DNA of 64,000 nt, taken from contig OY783194.1 of NCBI GenBank assembly GCA_963678675.1, positions 12,281,635 through 12,345,634 of the forward strand, in the 5' to 3' direction. Shown here one piece after another: positions 1-10,036 of the stretch (position 1 is its first letter; each line of letters opens with the position of its first letter). The DNA comes from Xiphydria camelus (Eukaryota; Arthropoda; Insecta; Hymenoptera; Xiphydriidae). The position numbers and the translations under genes are program-made. The notes beneath the pieces are model-generated. The model worked only from the letters and a program-made list of their open reading frames with translations. It had not been told where the DNA came from and made no database searches.

Positions 1-87
1 AGACGAGGGGAAAGTACCGTGGCAGGATAAATATGCCTAACCCCTTCTGTACTGTTAATATTATATTTTAATCAGTTTCTGTGTATC

Positions 88-355
88 AGTGGTCATATCG
101 CTCACTTATTTCAACAACGTCATATCTTAAAATTCGGCGGTTTTCGTTTAATTAAACCGTTTCTTAATATTTCAACTAGCCATGTAATTAGAACAATTAA
201 TTTTGACTTGAACTAACTATATATTTAATTCGATTTGCAAAATATACAATGAAACTAATTCTTTTCGCATTTAAATATTAAAATCGCTCTCCCGAAAAGA
301 CACTGCAGTTTTTGAGACATGACGTTGTTGAAGTAAGTGAGCGATATAGTACACT
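88..355. mobile_element. Short inverted-repeat element (MITE-like), about 270 bp
   Basis: The ends are inverted copies of each other: 88-125 (AGTGGTCATATCGCTCACTT and onward) matches the reverse complement of 318-355 with only a few differences. The interior is AT-rich with no coding potential. I could not define a target-site duplication, so the superfamily is open. Confidence 0.55.
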
Positions 356-420
356 GCATATAGATATATCTACTGGACAATAAATTCTGATTTGCGTGTA
401 TCTTGCATTTTTAATTCTTT

Positions 421-789
421 TTACATCCTAATTAATAAAACAATAAAAATACCAACCTCCGCAGTGGCGCGACTGCTTTTACAGATGTTATTTTCGGCGA
501 CAAAACTCATCATTTTATATCCGAACCATACATTGTCTTCGGAAATAGCACCCGCTCCACTTCTACTTTTGTCCGCCATTTTCTTCCTTTCCCGCTGAAA
601 TTGAGTCTTGAGGGATTTGATTTTTCGTGATACCTCCTCCACGTTCGTTTTAAAGTGCGAAGCGATTTTTGATGTTGCATCGTATTTGAGATTTCAATCA
701 CGATATTCCCGGCATGAAATGTCCCAAAGCGCGGGAGCCATATGCAGCATTTCAATTAGCTCCACTACTTCCTCTTTGTTCCAATTCAT
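421..789 (-). pseudogene. MADF (Myb/SANT-like) domain exon with one in-frame stop
   Basis: Reading the minus strand from the ATG at 789-787 gives a MADF-type DNA-binding domain. It begins MNWNKEEVVELIEML, includes the ALWDISCREYRD segment, and continues in the same frame with the VSRKIKSLKTQFQRERKK helix, the SGAG motif and the closing WFGYKMMSF. A TGA at 696-694 breaks the frame after residue 31; an arginine CGA is the likely ancestral codon. MADF domains are about 85-95 residues and bind DNA in insect transcription regulators; this one is almost full length. The sequence around 440-470 could hold a splice donor, so this may be a first coding exon. The stop points to a pseudogene or a transposon-carried copy; a sequencing error is possible. 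Confidence 0.65.
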
Positions 790-1235
790 GTTGGCTGCAA
801 GACATAACAACGTACTGACGAATTACATAAGAATTCGCTGCGGCCGTCTTCAGTTAAAGGACTAACATCTGAATATATTACTTACGTTACGTTCTGCAAT
901 ACCAGATGGACTTGATGTAGAACCTTTGTTGATTTGATAACTACGAGTGAGGTTGAGCACGAACACAACACTTAATGGTTGACAGTACATTGAAGGATAC
1001 ACGTTTAGTCCCGGTTTATATATTTGCAGGGGTTCGGGGGGGGGGGGGGGGGTGTCACACGATGCGTCCTCATGACGAACAGAAAATGACGCTGGGGAAC
1101 ATGTGCCGCGGGAATCAAAAGTGCAAGAGTACCGTTAATTACGGTTTCCCGACTATCGCGCTTCACGATCGAGAAAGCCGAATGCTCCTTCTCCCTCTCC
1201 CTGACCGTGAGGATCAATAGTGAATTGAATTCCTG
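790..1235. other. Unassigned stretch with a G17 run
   Basis: I see no gene or recognisable element. The only striking item is a run of 17 G at 1036-1052. The stretch ends where the truncated family H copy begins. Confidence 0.5.
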
Positions 1236-2218
1236 GATAAGCTTGTCATTAAGTGCTCCCTAATTGGCCATCAACTGCATCGGTCATGTATTGAATTCAT
1301 TTCTCCCCTTTACAAAACTGATTTAATATTCCAAGTATAGCGGTATCTATTACAATGGGTATTGTGTTAAGGGATTCATTACGACTCGTCCGGCAATTAA
1401 CCCTTCAGGTAGCCCGAGGCGGGCGATATGGGACAGGTCAGAATGAGTCATTTTCTGCAGTGCCCGCGGTAATAGATACCGCTATATTTCGAAGCTCCTT
1501 TGACGCGGCCCAAATTTACCGACAGAAGCCTGAACGTGGCTTGATATTCGCACGTGCCACTTGGCAGCCGTATGCGCGAAATCACGCATCGGGAGAGTGC
1601 CTCTGCCGAGAGAAATAATTACGTGCCTTTCTTTTCAATCTAGAAAGAACATACACATGTAGTGAGAGAGTACTGCTTTGTAAAATGAGAAATACGATAC
1701 GCCGTCCGATCTGCCATGTGAACACTGTGCGGCCCGTATAATGTGGCATTCAATGAAAAATTTATGCAAGAAATATATGTTATTTATGATCGATACTATT
1801 AAAAGGTTTCAATCGACCTTCTGAAATTCTGTCCCTCGTGCGACGGAACATTATCGTATGTAGGTAGGTAGGTAGGTAGGTAGATTCTAGTCCAGAGAGA
1901 GCGATGTTTCCGATGTTTCCCATTTCAAATGGGAAACTCGGATACAAGCAACAGGCAACAGCTTTCTTTGATGTCATGCCGCCCGCAGTTTACGAGTAGC
2001 AATTAAATTGTCGCTAGTCGACGGGATACTCGTGTTGCCAACATGTTGCCAACATTTTGTATCCCGGTTTGTACCTACATTCGGATAGTGGCTGTTGCCG
2101 AGTATCCGTCGGCGAGTTGCAAGTCGGCGGGATACATGTTGACAACACCGGATTATCGTGTTGCCAACACCGGATTATCGTGTTGCCAACATTTTTGTAT
2201 CCCGGTATAGACTTACCT
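1236..2218 (+). mobile_element. Family H element, copy H1, left end missing
   Basis: It is near-identical to the right 70 percent of copy H2 (27135-28530) and ends in the same terminal inverted repeat (reverse complement begins AGGTAAGTCTATACCGGGAT), followed by TAA at 2219-2221. The left terminal repeat is absent, so the copy is 5'-truncated. It carries a short TAGG microsatellite of about six units near 1858-1882, the same internal position that has exploded in copy H3. Several TGTTGGCAACA-type motifs crowd the right end. No transposase is encoded. Confidence 0.8.
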
Positions 2219-2221
2219 TAA

Positions 2222-3026
2222 GAGCTAGCAACGTCACGAAAAAGTTAATTTTAGTTCGGCTAGTTTTTTGATATTTCCTTTCTTATTGAAGTTAGGTAGG
2301 GATGCAGTAGGTCTGGCACCTGGGAGCGGTTGCGTTTACTTCTGCGCATTCCTTCTGTACAAGTAAAAAATAGGGTAAAATATAGGATTATCTCGAAATT
2401 GATTGCAGGTATCGAAGAAAAGTTTAGATAAAAAGTGTTTATCTATATTTTTACTGTAAAAAAGTTGCTACGCATTTTTCACATATCTCCTGCGTTTCGA
2501 GATAATCGAGTTCAAAGTTAAACAGAGACTGCGGCATCTGTCCCACTTTTACCCTAGGCATTTTGAAATCATTTTAATATAAATTTTTGTTTTCATAATT
2601 TTGCATGTCTTTTTAGTAATAGAAATTTATAATTGCCAGACAGTTTTGTTGTTGCTAACAGTGCGCCAGATCCAATTTTAGTTATTAAAAATAATAATTT
2701 TCAAACCATTTTAGTATAGCTGAAATTTTAACATAATATAGTTCTGTAATCAACGAATACACTATTAATTAGCCACATGGAAATTCCGTTGCTTAATTAG
2801 GAATCAGACCAATTTAAGTCTCGGGGAGAATAGGTGAGTTAGAAGAGTGCGGCAGCTTATTCGTTGGTTGCGGGAGAGAGATAACTGTACAGAAGGGATG
2901 CGCAGAAGTAAACGCAACCGCTCCCAGATGCCAGACCAACCGCATCCCTACCTAACTTCAATAAGACATGAAATATCAAAAAACCAGCCGACCTAAAATT
3001 CATTCTCGAAAACGTTGCTAGCTCTC
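2222..3026. mobile_element. Non-autonomous element with about 140-bp terminal inverted repeats
   Basis: Positions 2222-2365 (GAGCTAGCAACGT and onward) match the reverse complement of about 2885-3026 over roughly 140 bp, with scattered mismatches and short indels. The interior is AT-rich and noncoding. It abuts the right end of H1 directly. No target-site duplication is clear, so the superfamily is unassigned. Confidence 0.65.
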
Positions 3027-3042
3027 GGTCTAAGGCGGGCGG

Positions 3043-3145
3043 TATGTTTCGGCGAACATGGGTTGTAAATGCGTTCGCAGTCCCGCACCTTTCCCGGAAG
3101 GTTAATTACCGGACAAGTCAGAATGAGCCATTCCCTGCAGTGCCC
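3043..3145 (+). repeat. Family P module
   Basis: This is one arm of a module found repeatedly in the window, recognised by GGTATGTTTCGGCGAA, then CCCGCACCTTTCCCGGAAGG, then TTAATTACCGGAC and a GAATGAG end. Here a single arm lies against the gypsy integrase relic. Confidence 0.6.
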
Positions 3146-3348
3146 ACGCTAATTATACACGTTTGATACCGTTCGCCACAGAAGGCCTTGAACCTGTGTG
3201 ACGTAAACGCTGACCCTCGGTCACCGATGATACGACTTGGTACACCAAAAATTGCAATCATTTGACCTAGTGCTTTCAAAACCCCTTTCTCTGACGTATA
3301 CCGGACAGGCTCAAAAATACAAAATTGTGAATGCTTCCACAATGACAA
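3118..3348 (-). pseudogene. Ty3/gypsy integrase core fragment
   Basis: The minus-strand frame holds part of an integrase catalytic core: FGVPSRIIGDRGSAFTSHRF is the region around the second catalytic aspartate (GDRGSAF). The first aspartate, the glutamate and the zinc-binding head are missing, so it cannot be active. It lies downstream, in transcriptional sense, of the gag relic at 4559-5431, as expected for one decayed gypsy element whose protease, reverse transcriptase and RNase H have been lost. The last residues of the frame run into the family P module. Confidence 0.75.
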
Positions 3349-4558
3349 GAATTTGAGTATTTTTACTCTTACTCTTTACAAATGGTCCAACGTGGTCTAG
3401 GTAAATGGTATGAAAGGAATCAACACCTTCTCAATTCGGTTAATAAACCGAGTTTAAGACCCGTCGACTTCTGAATATACAGATAATTCAAGCATGAGTT
3501 AACGTATTTAGAACCAAAGCTCCTCATACCTTGAACCAGTAATTTCCGTGAACCTTCGTAAATTCAAATATCGTATCAGGTACACAAACATTTATCCATT
3601 TCCATTATTACATTTTGACCGATCACATTTAATTCAAAATATGATGAATTGTCGGTGGTGATTCATTCCGTTATTGTATTAAGCAATTATTAATACTAAC
3701 TAGCTGAACCGGCGAACTTCGTACCGCCTCAGAATCAATAAATGTTGTGTTAACATAAAAACGAAATGTATTTTAATTACTTTAAATTAATTGAATTCAC
3801 TTTGCAGCAAGGCATTTGCTTTATTGAAACGAATCGAAATGATTCCAGAAAAAATAATTTTCTTAATAAATTTTCGTAAATTTTCAGATGTTTTAATACT
3901 TATTCTCTCTGCTATTCGCGTGGCGGAGACAAATCCAAGAATCAAAGGTTATAAAAATCTGTCCAGCCGTTCTTTAGTTATAAATAATGTAACTAACCCG
4001 TCTTTGTTTTATATATACAGATATGTAGATCGTTGAAACCGAAAGACGAAATTACGTGTAATAAATATAAACCAACGCTGTACATTGAAATTGAAACTGC
4101 TTAATAATTTGAAGAACCGAAAGGATTATTTCGAACGGAAATAATGTATGAAGCGGCTATATCTGGCAATGAACATTACCCGAATTCTTTTCCTGAAATT
4201 TAAACTGCAATTCTGAAGCCGTTAGGCCTTCGAGTAGCGTTTCTAGGATTAACGACGCTATACCGTACGCAAGAACACTTCCGTTGTTGACCAGAGCAGG
4301 TCATTGGGACGAACAACGTAGAAAAGGATTACCTCTATACATTATTATCGAATTATTTCGCTCGATTTGGACGCTCACATGTTTACTTGAACAACTCGGG
4401 TAAATTCTTGGAAATGCTAATGCCTAATTAAAAGCTCGTCGTCTGCATACAACGAGAAGCGATATCCCGGAATATAATTTTACATTTTCGGAATAGAAAC
4501 CTGCTATTAACGGAACTTTCTTTCTCTTTCTTTTCTCAAAACAATAGACTTCGAAATG
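3349..4558. other. Decayed gypsy interior with a possible inserted LINE/SINE tail
   Basis: No continuous coding sequence is visible on either strand. Positions about 3704-4028 (ACCGGCGAACTTCGTACCGC to CAGCCGTTCTTTAGTTATA) look to me like the 3' tail of an insect LINE or derived SINE. That identification rests on memory of similar tails and is weak. Confidence 0.3.
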
Positions 4559-5431
4559 TTAACCCGGTGTACTCTTGAATGTATCTGCGAGCACAAACAA
4601 TTTCCCGAAATTTCCTTCCCCGGAAAACTGTCTAACTATTGCTACTTTAAAAGCTTCCCAAGACACTGGAGGAGGTTTCAAACCATAAAACCATCTTTTT
4701 GCAATACCTTGCAATTTTAGTTGTGATAAAAACCGTTTATTAGGGTCAGTCCATATATACATTAATGCGTATTTTTCAATCCTTTCCAACCATTCCCTAG
4801 CCGACAAGACTTTCTTCTCCGGACCAAATTCTGGCAAAATTCCGGCAATATTCCGGAGCAAATTCCCTCGTACTTTCTTTAATTATCGTCGAAAGCACTT
4901 CAGTTAATTTAGCAAAATCGGACTCACTAGATGTTGTCGTACCACTACCTGACAATCAGTCATCACCAGCGCCCATTGATAGATCTCCCGGTCGGTCAAG
5001 GTTCTGCCACCTCCGACAATCTGGCATTTTTCCCCAATGCCTGTCACTTGATCTGGAGCGGTGACGATCTCGTATGCTCTTCTGCTTCTCTCGTTTACTG
5101 CTACAGAAGTACGAACCCCATGAACGTTCTCGATGATAGACCATCTGCTTTGACGATGACTGCAACGGACAAGACTCCTGCTGCGATGACGCCTGTTACG
5201 TCGATTCGTTGAGCTCTGCATGCTACCCCGACGTCGTCCTCGACGTTCCGGACTCCCAGATTTGCTGCGATTTCGGTCGCTATGCTCGGAACTCCTCGAA
5301 TTCCTTTCACGTCGTCTGCTTCCTTCGGAGCTTCTTGCTCTGTCCCGACGTTAATCGTGGCTCGAACTTCGCGAATGTCTTGGACTTCGCGATCGACTTG
5401 GACTTTGGAATCGTCCACTCCGGTCGTCCAT
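4559..5431 (-). pseudogene. Ty3/gypsy gag relic with frameshifts
   Basis: The C-terminal part (4861-4559) is an uninterrupted retrotransposon-gag segment with AREWLERIEKYA, a LKLQGIAKRWFYGL stretch and VSWEAFKVAIVRQF, the typical helical core of gypsy capsids. Upstream, the minus strand from the ATG at 5431-5429 encodes an Arg/Ser-rich start (MDDRSGRFQSPSRSRSPRHS) that soon meets a stop, and the Arg/Ser character then moves between frames. That is what an old basic gag N-terminus looks like after several small indels. Together with the integrase fragment it marks one dead minus-strand gypsy element, unrelated in sequence to the intact element at 53411-60224. Confidence 0.65.
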
Positions 5432-6039
5432 GGTGGCAAGTTGGGAAAAAAAAAATTAAATTGTCACTCCAGAACCCGACGCGTGAATTCACTAACTTGG
5501 AAATAAGACGTGTGAGTAATCCCACTTCTGATCTGTAAGCTATATTCGACGCGGTAGACTCAATGAGGCTGCACGATAAGTCCTGAAGCAATCCTCGATG
5601 AAACTCTCGGATCACGATCCGATATCCACGCTGGTTGTCGATCGAATGGCCCCCTTCGATTGCCTGAAGGAGCACGAGTCCTCCTTACTCCTTTGTCCAG
5701 GGCCTTCGTTTGAAACCTCCGTCGCCTTGATGTCACTATGGGGGAAACTGCCCGCTTCAACCTGGCTTCGTGAATCACCCTTGCTTGACACGTCCACTCC
5801 TAATGGTGCCTTGAAATACACTTTCAACCCAGAAAGGTTTTTTCCAGTACCTTAGAATGAGCATAGACACGTTTGACTTACTCCTAAATAAAATTGGAAC
5901 AAGTATTGTAAAAGAAATAATTGGAATTGACCGGAAATGCCCGTAATTCGGATCCCGGTTCGTCCTCTCGACACAGACGACGAAGTCAAGGAAATGCCTC
6001 CGTTTCGGGAAAAACCCCGCGCGCAGCTGCATGCCCCCT
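5432..6039 (-). other. Leader or LTR remnant of the dead gypsy element (tentative)
   Basis: This stretch sits where the 5' LTR and leader of the minus-strand gypsy relic should be. On that strand it ends in GGGTTCTGGAGTGACA, a plausible LTR end, just before an A/T-rich leader and the gag start. I see no second LTR copy in the window, so the boundary cannot be tested here. Confidence 0.25.
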
Positions 6040-6385
6040 CTCCCTGATGCATTGATGTGTCGCATCAGGGTAGAAGCTACTTTATTAACTCGTTGCCGAA
6101 GCTATTTCTGTTTACTGGGTGTGGACGGACTTCCCCGGTCAATCCCTTCTCAGGTACGCCGAGCGTCAGCAGACCGCTGCCGGAACATACCGCCCGCCTT
6201 ACCGAAACACGTCACACTCTGCGTTCGACTCAACTACTCTTTGATGTTTCCCGACAACGCGTGAAAAATCAGTCAACATGACGATCGACAAAATATGTCA
6301 ATCGACCAAGTCAGTTGCCGCGTATAGGTACACTCTAGTCGATAGCGTCGATCGACAATGTTGACTCAGTGAGGATGCGGTTTTA
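6040..6385 (+). mobile_element. Right end of an element related to the one at 20798-21602
   Basis: Positions about 6155-6385 align with the right half of 20798-21602: the CTTTGATGTTT.CCGACAA segment, spaced GTCGATCGAC-type motifs (a perfect one at 6347-6356), and the end GACTCAGTGAGGATGCGG. The left end is not found. Confidence 0.5.
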
Positions 6386-6921
6386 GGCTACCGAGGAATT
6401 TATAATCAAGATATTATTAAGCGATGTACGGCCTTCCGTTTTCCGTCCATCGTGCGATGGAACAGTGCAGTTCACAAGACAAAATGCAGCTAAAGTCGCT
6501 GGTCGCTTAAGAAATCAAACCAAATTGAAAACAGAGCGACGCGCTTAGCCGCCAAGCGATTTCTCGCTAAGCGACTTTTTAGGTATGGCCACTCCAATAA
6601 GATTCAATGGGTTTGTCGTGAACAATTTGTCTCTCGCGATAAATCGCTCGCAAGCGTGGCCGAACCCTTAGAATGTATTTCGGTAGTCGCCACGATACTC
6701 GAGTCGTCGAGTATCGGATACCTGTGTAGCGTACCTAGTGTGCGAAGGGCCTTAGTCAGCACTACTAGTTAACACTACTGGCTGGTACTATTAACACTCT
6801 TGCAATTTAATAGTCAAAAGTTACTCTTAAAGTACAAAGGTGTCAGCTGTTTCAATAAAGTTTGAAACGTAGTAGCACAATCTATATAAATAAAAATGTA
6901 ACTGTTCGTTTGTACAAAATC
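6386..6921. other. Noncoding stretch with two dispersed repeats
   Basis: No gene is visible. Positions 6606-6657 (GTCGTGAACAATTTGTCTCT, then TCGCTCGCAAGCGTGGCCGA) recur at 11820-11874. Positions 6711-6752 (GTATCGGATACCTG to GTGTGCGAAGGGCCT) recur at 14466-14503. They are short dispersed repeats of unknown class. Confidence 0.45.
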
Positions 6922-6924
6922 TAA

Positions 6925-7589
6925 GGCTACGTCCACATTTGTGACATTTAACCGTGACATGTCTCCGTGACCGTGTCAGTAAAGTGGATCCACATTTGTG
7001 CGTGACATTGTGTCGGACAGGGCTGTGTGGCATCCTGATAGGACTTGTTACGCTAAATGTGGACGGTCTCGGTACTGACACGCGTTGCTGACACGGTCAC
7101 TGAGAAATATCACGATTAAATGTCACAAATGTGGACGCTGGTACGTGTACTGTCATGCTTTAATGACACGTGTCATGAGCCGATCCAACGAGAGTCGGTC
7201 TGTTCAAAGGATGTCCGCTATTATCAGCATGACCAGGAGACGTCCACACTTTCATTTATGTCACGCGTCGAAGTACGCAAGTCGACACAGTGGCATTATT
7301 GCCACGGTCACGGGGTATCGGTGGATCCTGTCGGATCTTGTCTCGACGTTCACTCGCACTATCCTCTCCTCACTACGCACCCTCACCGCGTCACTCGCTC
7401 ATTTGTATTCGTGCTGTGGCGACTTGACTTGTGCGATTGTATAATACTTGTGCGATTGTATAATACTTGTGCGTTGCTGACACGGTCACGGAACCTTGTC
7501 ACGATTAAATGTCACAAATATGGACCCACCTTTACTGAAACTGTCACGGAGACATATCACGGTTAAATGTCACAAATGTGGACGCAGCC
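6925..7589. mobile_element. PIF/Harbinger-like MITE, 665 bp, TSD TAA
   Basis: The left end GGCTACGTCCACATTTGTGA and the reverse complement of the right end (GGCTGCGTCCACATTTGTGA) match over about 45 bp. The element is flanked by TAA at 6922-6924 and 7590-7592. A 3-bp T(A/T)A duplication is the hallmark of the PIF/Harbinger superfamily. TGTCACAAAT.TGGAC motifs repeat inside, as subterminal transposase sites often do. The frames at 7085-7566 are chance reading through these repeats; no transposase is present. Confidence 0.75.
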
Positions 7590-8208
7590 TAAGATCTCCG
7601 AAAGTTTTGCACCGATTGCTTTCAAATGTTGATACAACGTTGCACTCGAATACCGTAAAGTGACATAACTTTGACCGAAATTAAACTTAAAATATGAATA
7701 TCTTTGTTTGGGCTTTAGCTTATTTGTTCGTTTAGTGGTCCACTTGGGGGCTCAATATAACCCTTTAAATTGCACCATTAGGTTTTTTATTTGCAAATTG
7801 TATTGTCATTTGTTTAAAAAAAACCCTAGTGATCAAAGTTAGGAACGATGGACATAACTTTAACCGACCCCTTAAAATAGACGTTATATTAAAGTTAAAG
7901 CCTCTGTTCTATAACATTGACCGTCAGATGCGCTTTTAAAAAATATTAGGAAGGTAGTAAAACAGTTTCCGCTTATTTTAAAGCAAAACATTAGACAAAA
8001 AATTAAAAATAAATCATTTTATTCTTATAAATCTTAGGGGTAGGTACCTACCAAAACAGTGAAGTCTTAGTAAAAACAAAATAAGCATAAAATAAACAGA
8101 CAAACAAAAACTTTAAAGAACCAATGTAAAAAATTCTAAACATGTTTGAACAAAAATAAAACTTGAAAAAGAGATGAACAATAAAGGGGGAAAATAATCA
8201 TCCTATTT
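7590..8208. other. AT-rich unassigned stretch
   Basis: I see no gene. A short duplicated phrase, GACATAACTTTGACCG near 7661 and GACATAACTTTAACCG near 7850, suggests an old repeat. The stretch may belong with the coding relic at 8209-8460. Confidence 0.4.
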
Positions 8209-8460
8209 TTAGTTGTAGGTTGTCAATATCTTTAAATAAAAATCCGCGTTTAGTATCACAAGGGGTTTATTCGATTTAAAAATAATAGCGTCTTTAGACA
8301 CTACTGATATATCATCTGCTATAGGCCAAATAAATTTTAATTTTTTATTTCGCATGAATTTTATTTCGAATTCGTGTCCCACGGAAATTATTTGACCAAC
8401 ATAATATTTTGGTTGGTTATTTATAGTTTTTAAGGACGCTACTACATAGTCATCCGCCGG
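8209..8460 (-). pseudogene. 83-codon coding relic, C-terminal domain of an uncharacterised family
   Basis: On the minus strand, 8460 down to the TAA at 8211-8209 stays open for 83 codons despite 70 percent AT. It reads as a compact beta-rich domain: ADDYVVASLK, then YYVGQIISVGHEFEIKFMR, then FIWPIADDISVVSKDAI. The order 'D-valine-rich strand, YVGxI, hydrophobic KFMR, F-WP-DI-V' resembles a C-terminal domain I have seen on many uncharacterised insect proteins, so I take it as real former coding sequence. A stop codon immediately precedes the frame and no splice acceptor is visible, so it is a fragment. No function can be assigned. Confidence 0.4.
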
Positions 8461-8689
8461 TCAAAGTTATCGGCACAATTTGAGATTTTATGTTATATTC
8501 ACATTTTTTTTAAAAACATTTAAAAATACACGGAATATTTGGTTTAAAGTTAATACAATTACATCGCAATAATATAAATAACTTACCTGCGCAATATTGT
8601 TGATTAACACGTTCATCGCCCAACGCGATTCGGTTGAGTTTCTCACGGGACCCAAATCTGACTGTCGCACTATGGGGGGAAACGCCGAA
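8461..8689. other. AT-rich spacer
   Basis: No coding or repeat signal that I can support. Confidence 0.4.
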
Positions 8690-9350
8690 AAGTTATCGGA
8701 TTGACCTAAATTCGGGTAATCCAGGGTTTTCGGGGTCGCCAATTACAAATCCGAGGCCAGAATTGTAAAATTCCTAGATGGCGCCACAATACGGCGCATG
8801 CGCGGATCAAATCTCGACGTAAAATTGAGTAATTGCCCTGAATTCGGGTACCCGGAGGTTTTTGGGGTCGCTGATTACGAATCCGGTATCCGTTTGTCTC
8901 CATCACGTCACGTTCAAGGTCATTTCAAGGTCAAATCCTGGAAAAATAGTCAAATCGATTCAAATTATTATTCCTATATATTTTTGAGGTCGTTGAATCC
9001 AAATCCGATGTCCGTTTGATCCGGCAAGGTCAAATTCAAGGTCAAATATATTTATTCTGCCAAAAATGAATTTTTGACTGCAGATTCTGAAAGAACGGGA
9101 AATTTTACGTCTAGATATGTATTCAATTTTTTTGATAACAACCCCCAAGGTCATTTCAAGGTCACTTCATGTTATTGTATGGAAGGTTCATATGACAATT
9201 GCAAAAATAAGAAAATGTGTCTTCACGGGAATAAACTACTACGTCAATATGTTTTCGAGGTCACTGAGTTAGAATCCGAGGTTCGTTTGCCTCCAGTATG
9301 TCAGGGTCAAGTTCATTTCAAGGTCAAATCCAGCAAAAATGTTCAAATCT
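8690..9350 (+). repeat. Degenerate tandem array rich in TCAAGGTCA
   Basis: About four diverged units share the order: GAGGT.TT(T/C)GGGGTCG, ATTACGAATCCG, GT(A/T)CGTTTG, then one or two copies of TTCAAGGTCA. Examples of the last part are near 8908-8930, 9035-9045, 9143-9165 and 9303-9328. Unit length drifts between about 100 and 170 bp. Frames in this stretch are chance. TCAAGGTCA is also the known extended half-site of monomeric orphan nuclear receptors such as FTZ-F1 and ERR. Confidence 0.55.
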
Positions 9351-9369
9351 AAAGTCCAAGCTGACCCCC

Positions 9370-10030
9370 TCCATGGGAGTGCCGGTCGAGGTGTTTCTAC
9401 TCATAGGACGCCGGGTCGCGCGTGAAGTGGATAGTGGAGCTTCGATCGCGCCGGCTCGGGTCTGTGGTAAGAGAGGCCATGGCGGAGCAGTCAGTCGGAA
9501 GGCTGTTATGTCGCCTGTGGCGGTTTCCTGCTCTCTCGTGTCTTCAATGCATTACCGCGGATCGGCGTTCATGACCGAACGATCCGTTGAGCGGTACACG
9601 TCTTTGACATTTAAAAGACGCGGAGGTCTCTTTGGAGATCTGCCAAGCTTTTTTTCCAAGCATCAACTCACTCAGTTCCGAGCGAGAATAAATCTGTTCT
9701 CGTACCGCAAAATAAATTTTGAAATCCAGTCACGTGATCTCTCAATTCAAGTGAATTGGAGCTCATCGTTGTAAATTTGATACAGCGAATATACGTGGTG
9801 TGTCTGCACCCAGAGTACCTCCACGCGGAGACGGCGAGCAACGGTTTTTTTTATTATTAATTTTTCCGGCAAAATCCCTTGATGAAAGCGTCCAAGCCGT
9901 CATGGCAGGTACACGGAAATGTGTTACGATACAGGGGTTCTCACAAAGAACCCCAGTATCGGCGATTGGTCAGGGTGAGCAAGCGGGCCCGCAATCGTCG
10001 TCATAATGCGACCGCAGCTTCGTAGAAGTA
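9370..10030 (+). other. Unassigned GC-moderate stretch, possibly LTR-like
   Basis: Contains a TTTAAAAG box (about 9609-9616) and AATAAA (about 9687-9692) spaced as in a promoter-plus-polyA LTR, but no second copy, TSD or primer site is present. The open frame 9298-9774 has no recognisable domain. I leave this unassigned. Confidence 0.2.
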
Positions 10031-10036
10031 GGTTCC

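Noticed and set aside
7085..7566. Two overlapping frames of 119 and 148 residues
   Set aside because: They lie inside the Harbinger-like MITE and cross its repeated ends; no domain.
9370..9830. Solo LTR
   Set aside because: TATA-like and AATAAA words are present, but without a second copy, terminal TG...CA pair or TSD I cannot support it; kept only as unassigned.
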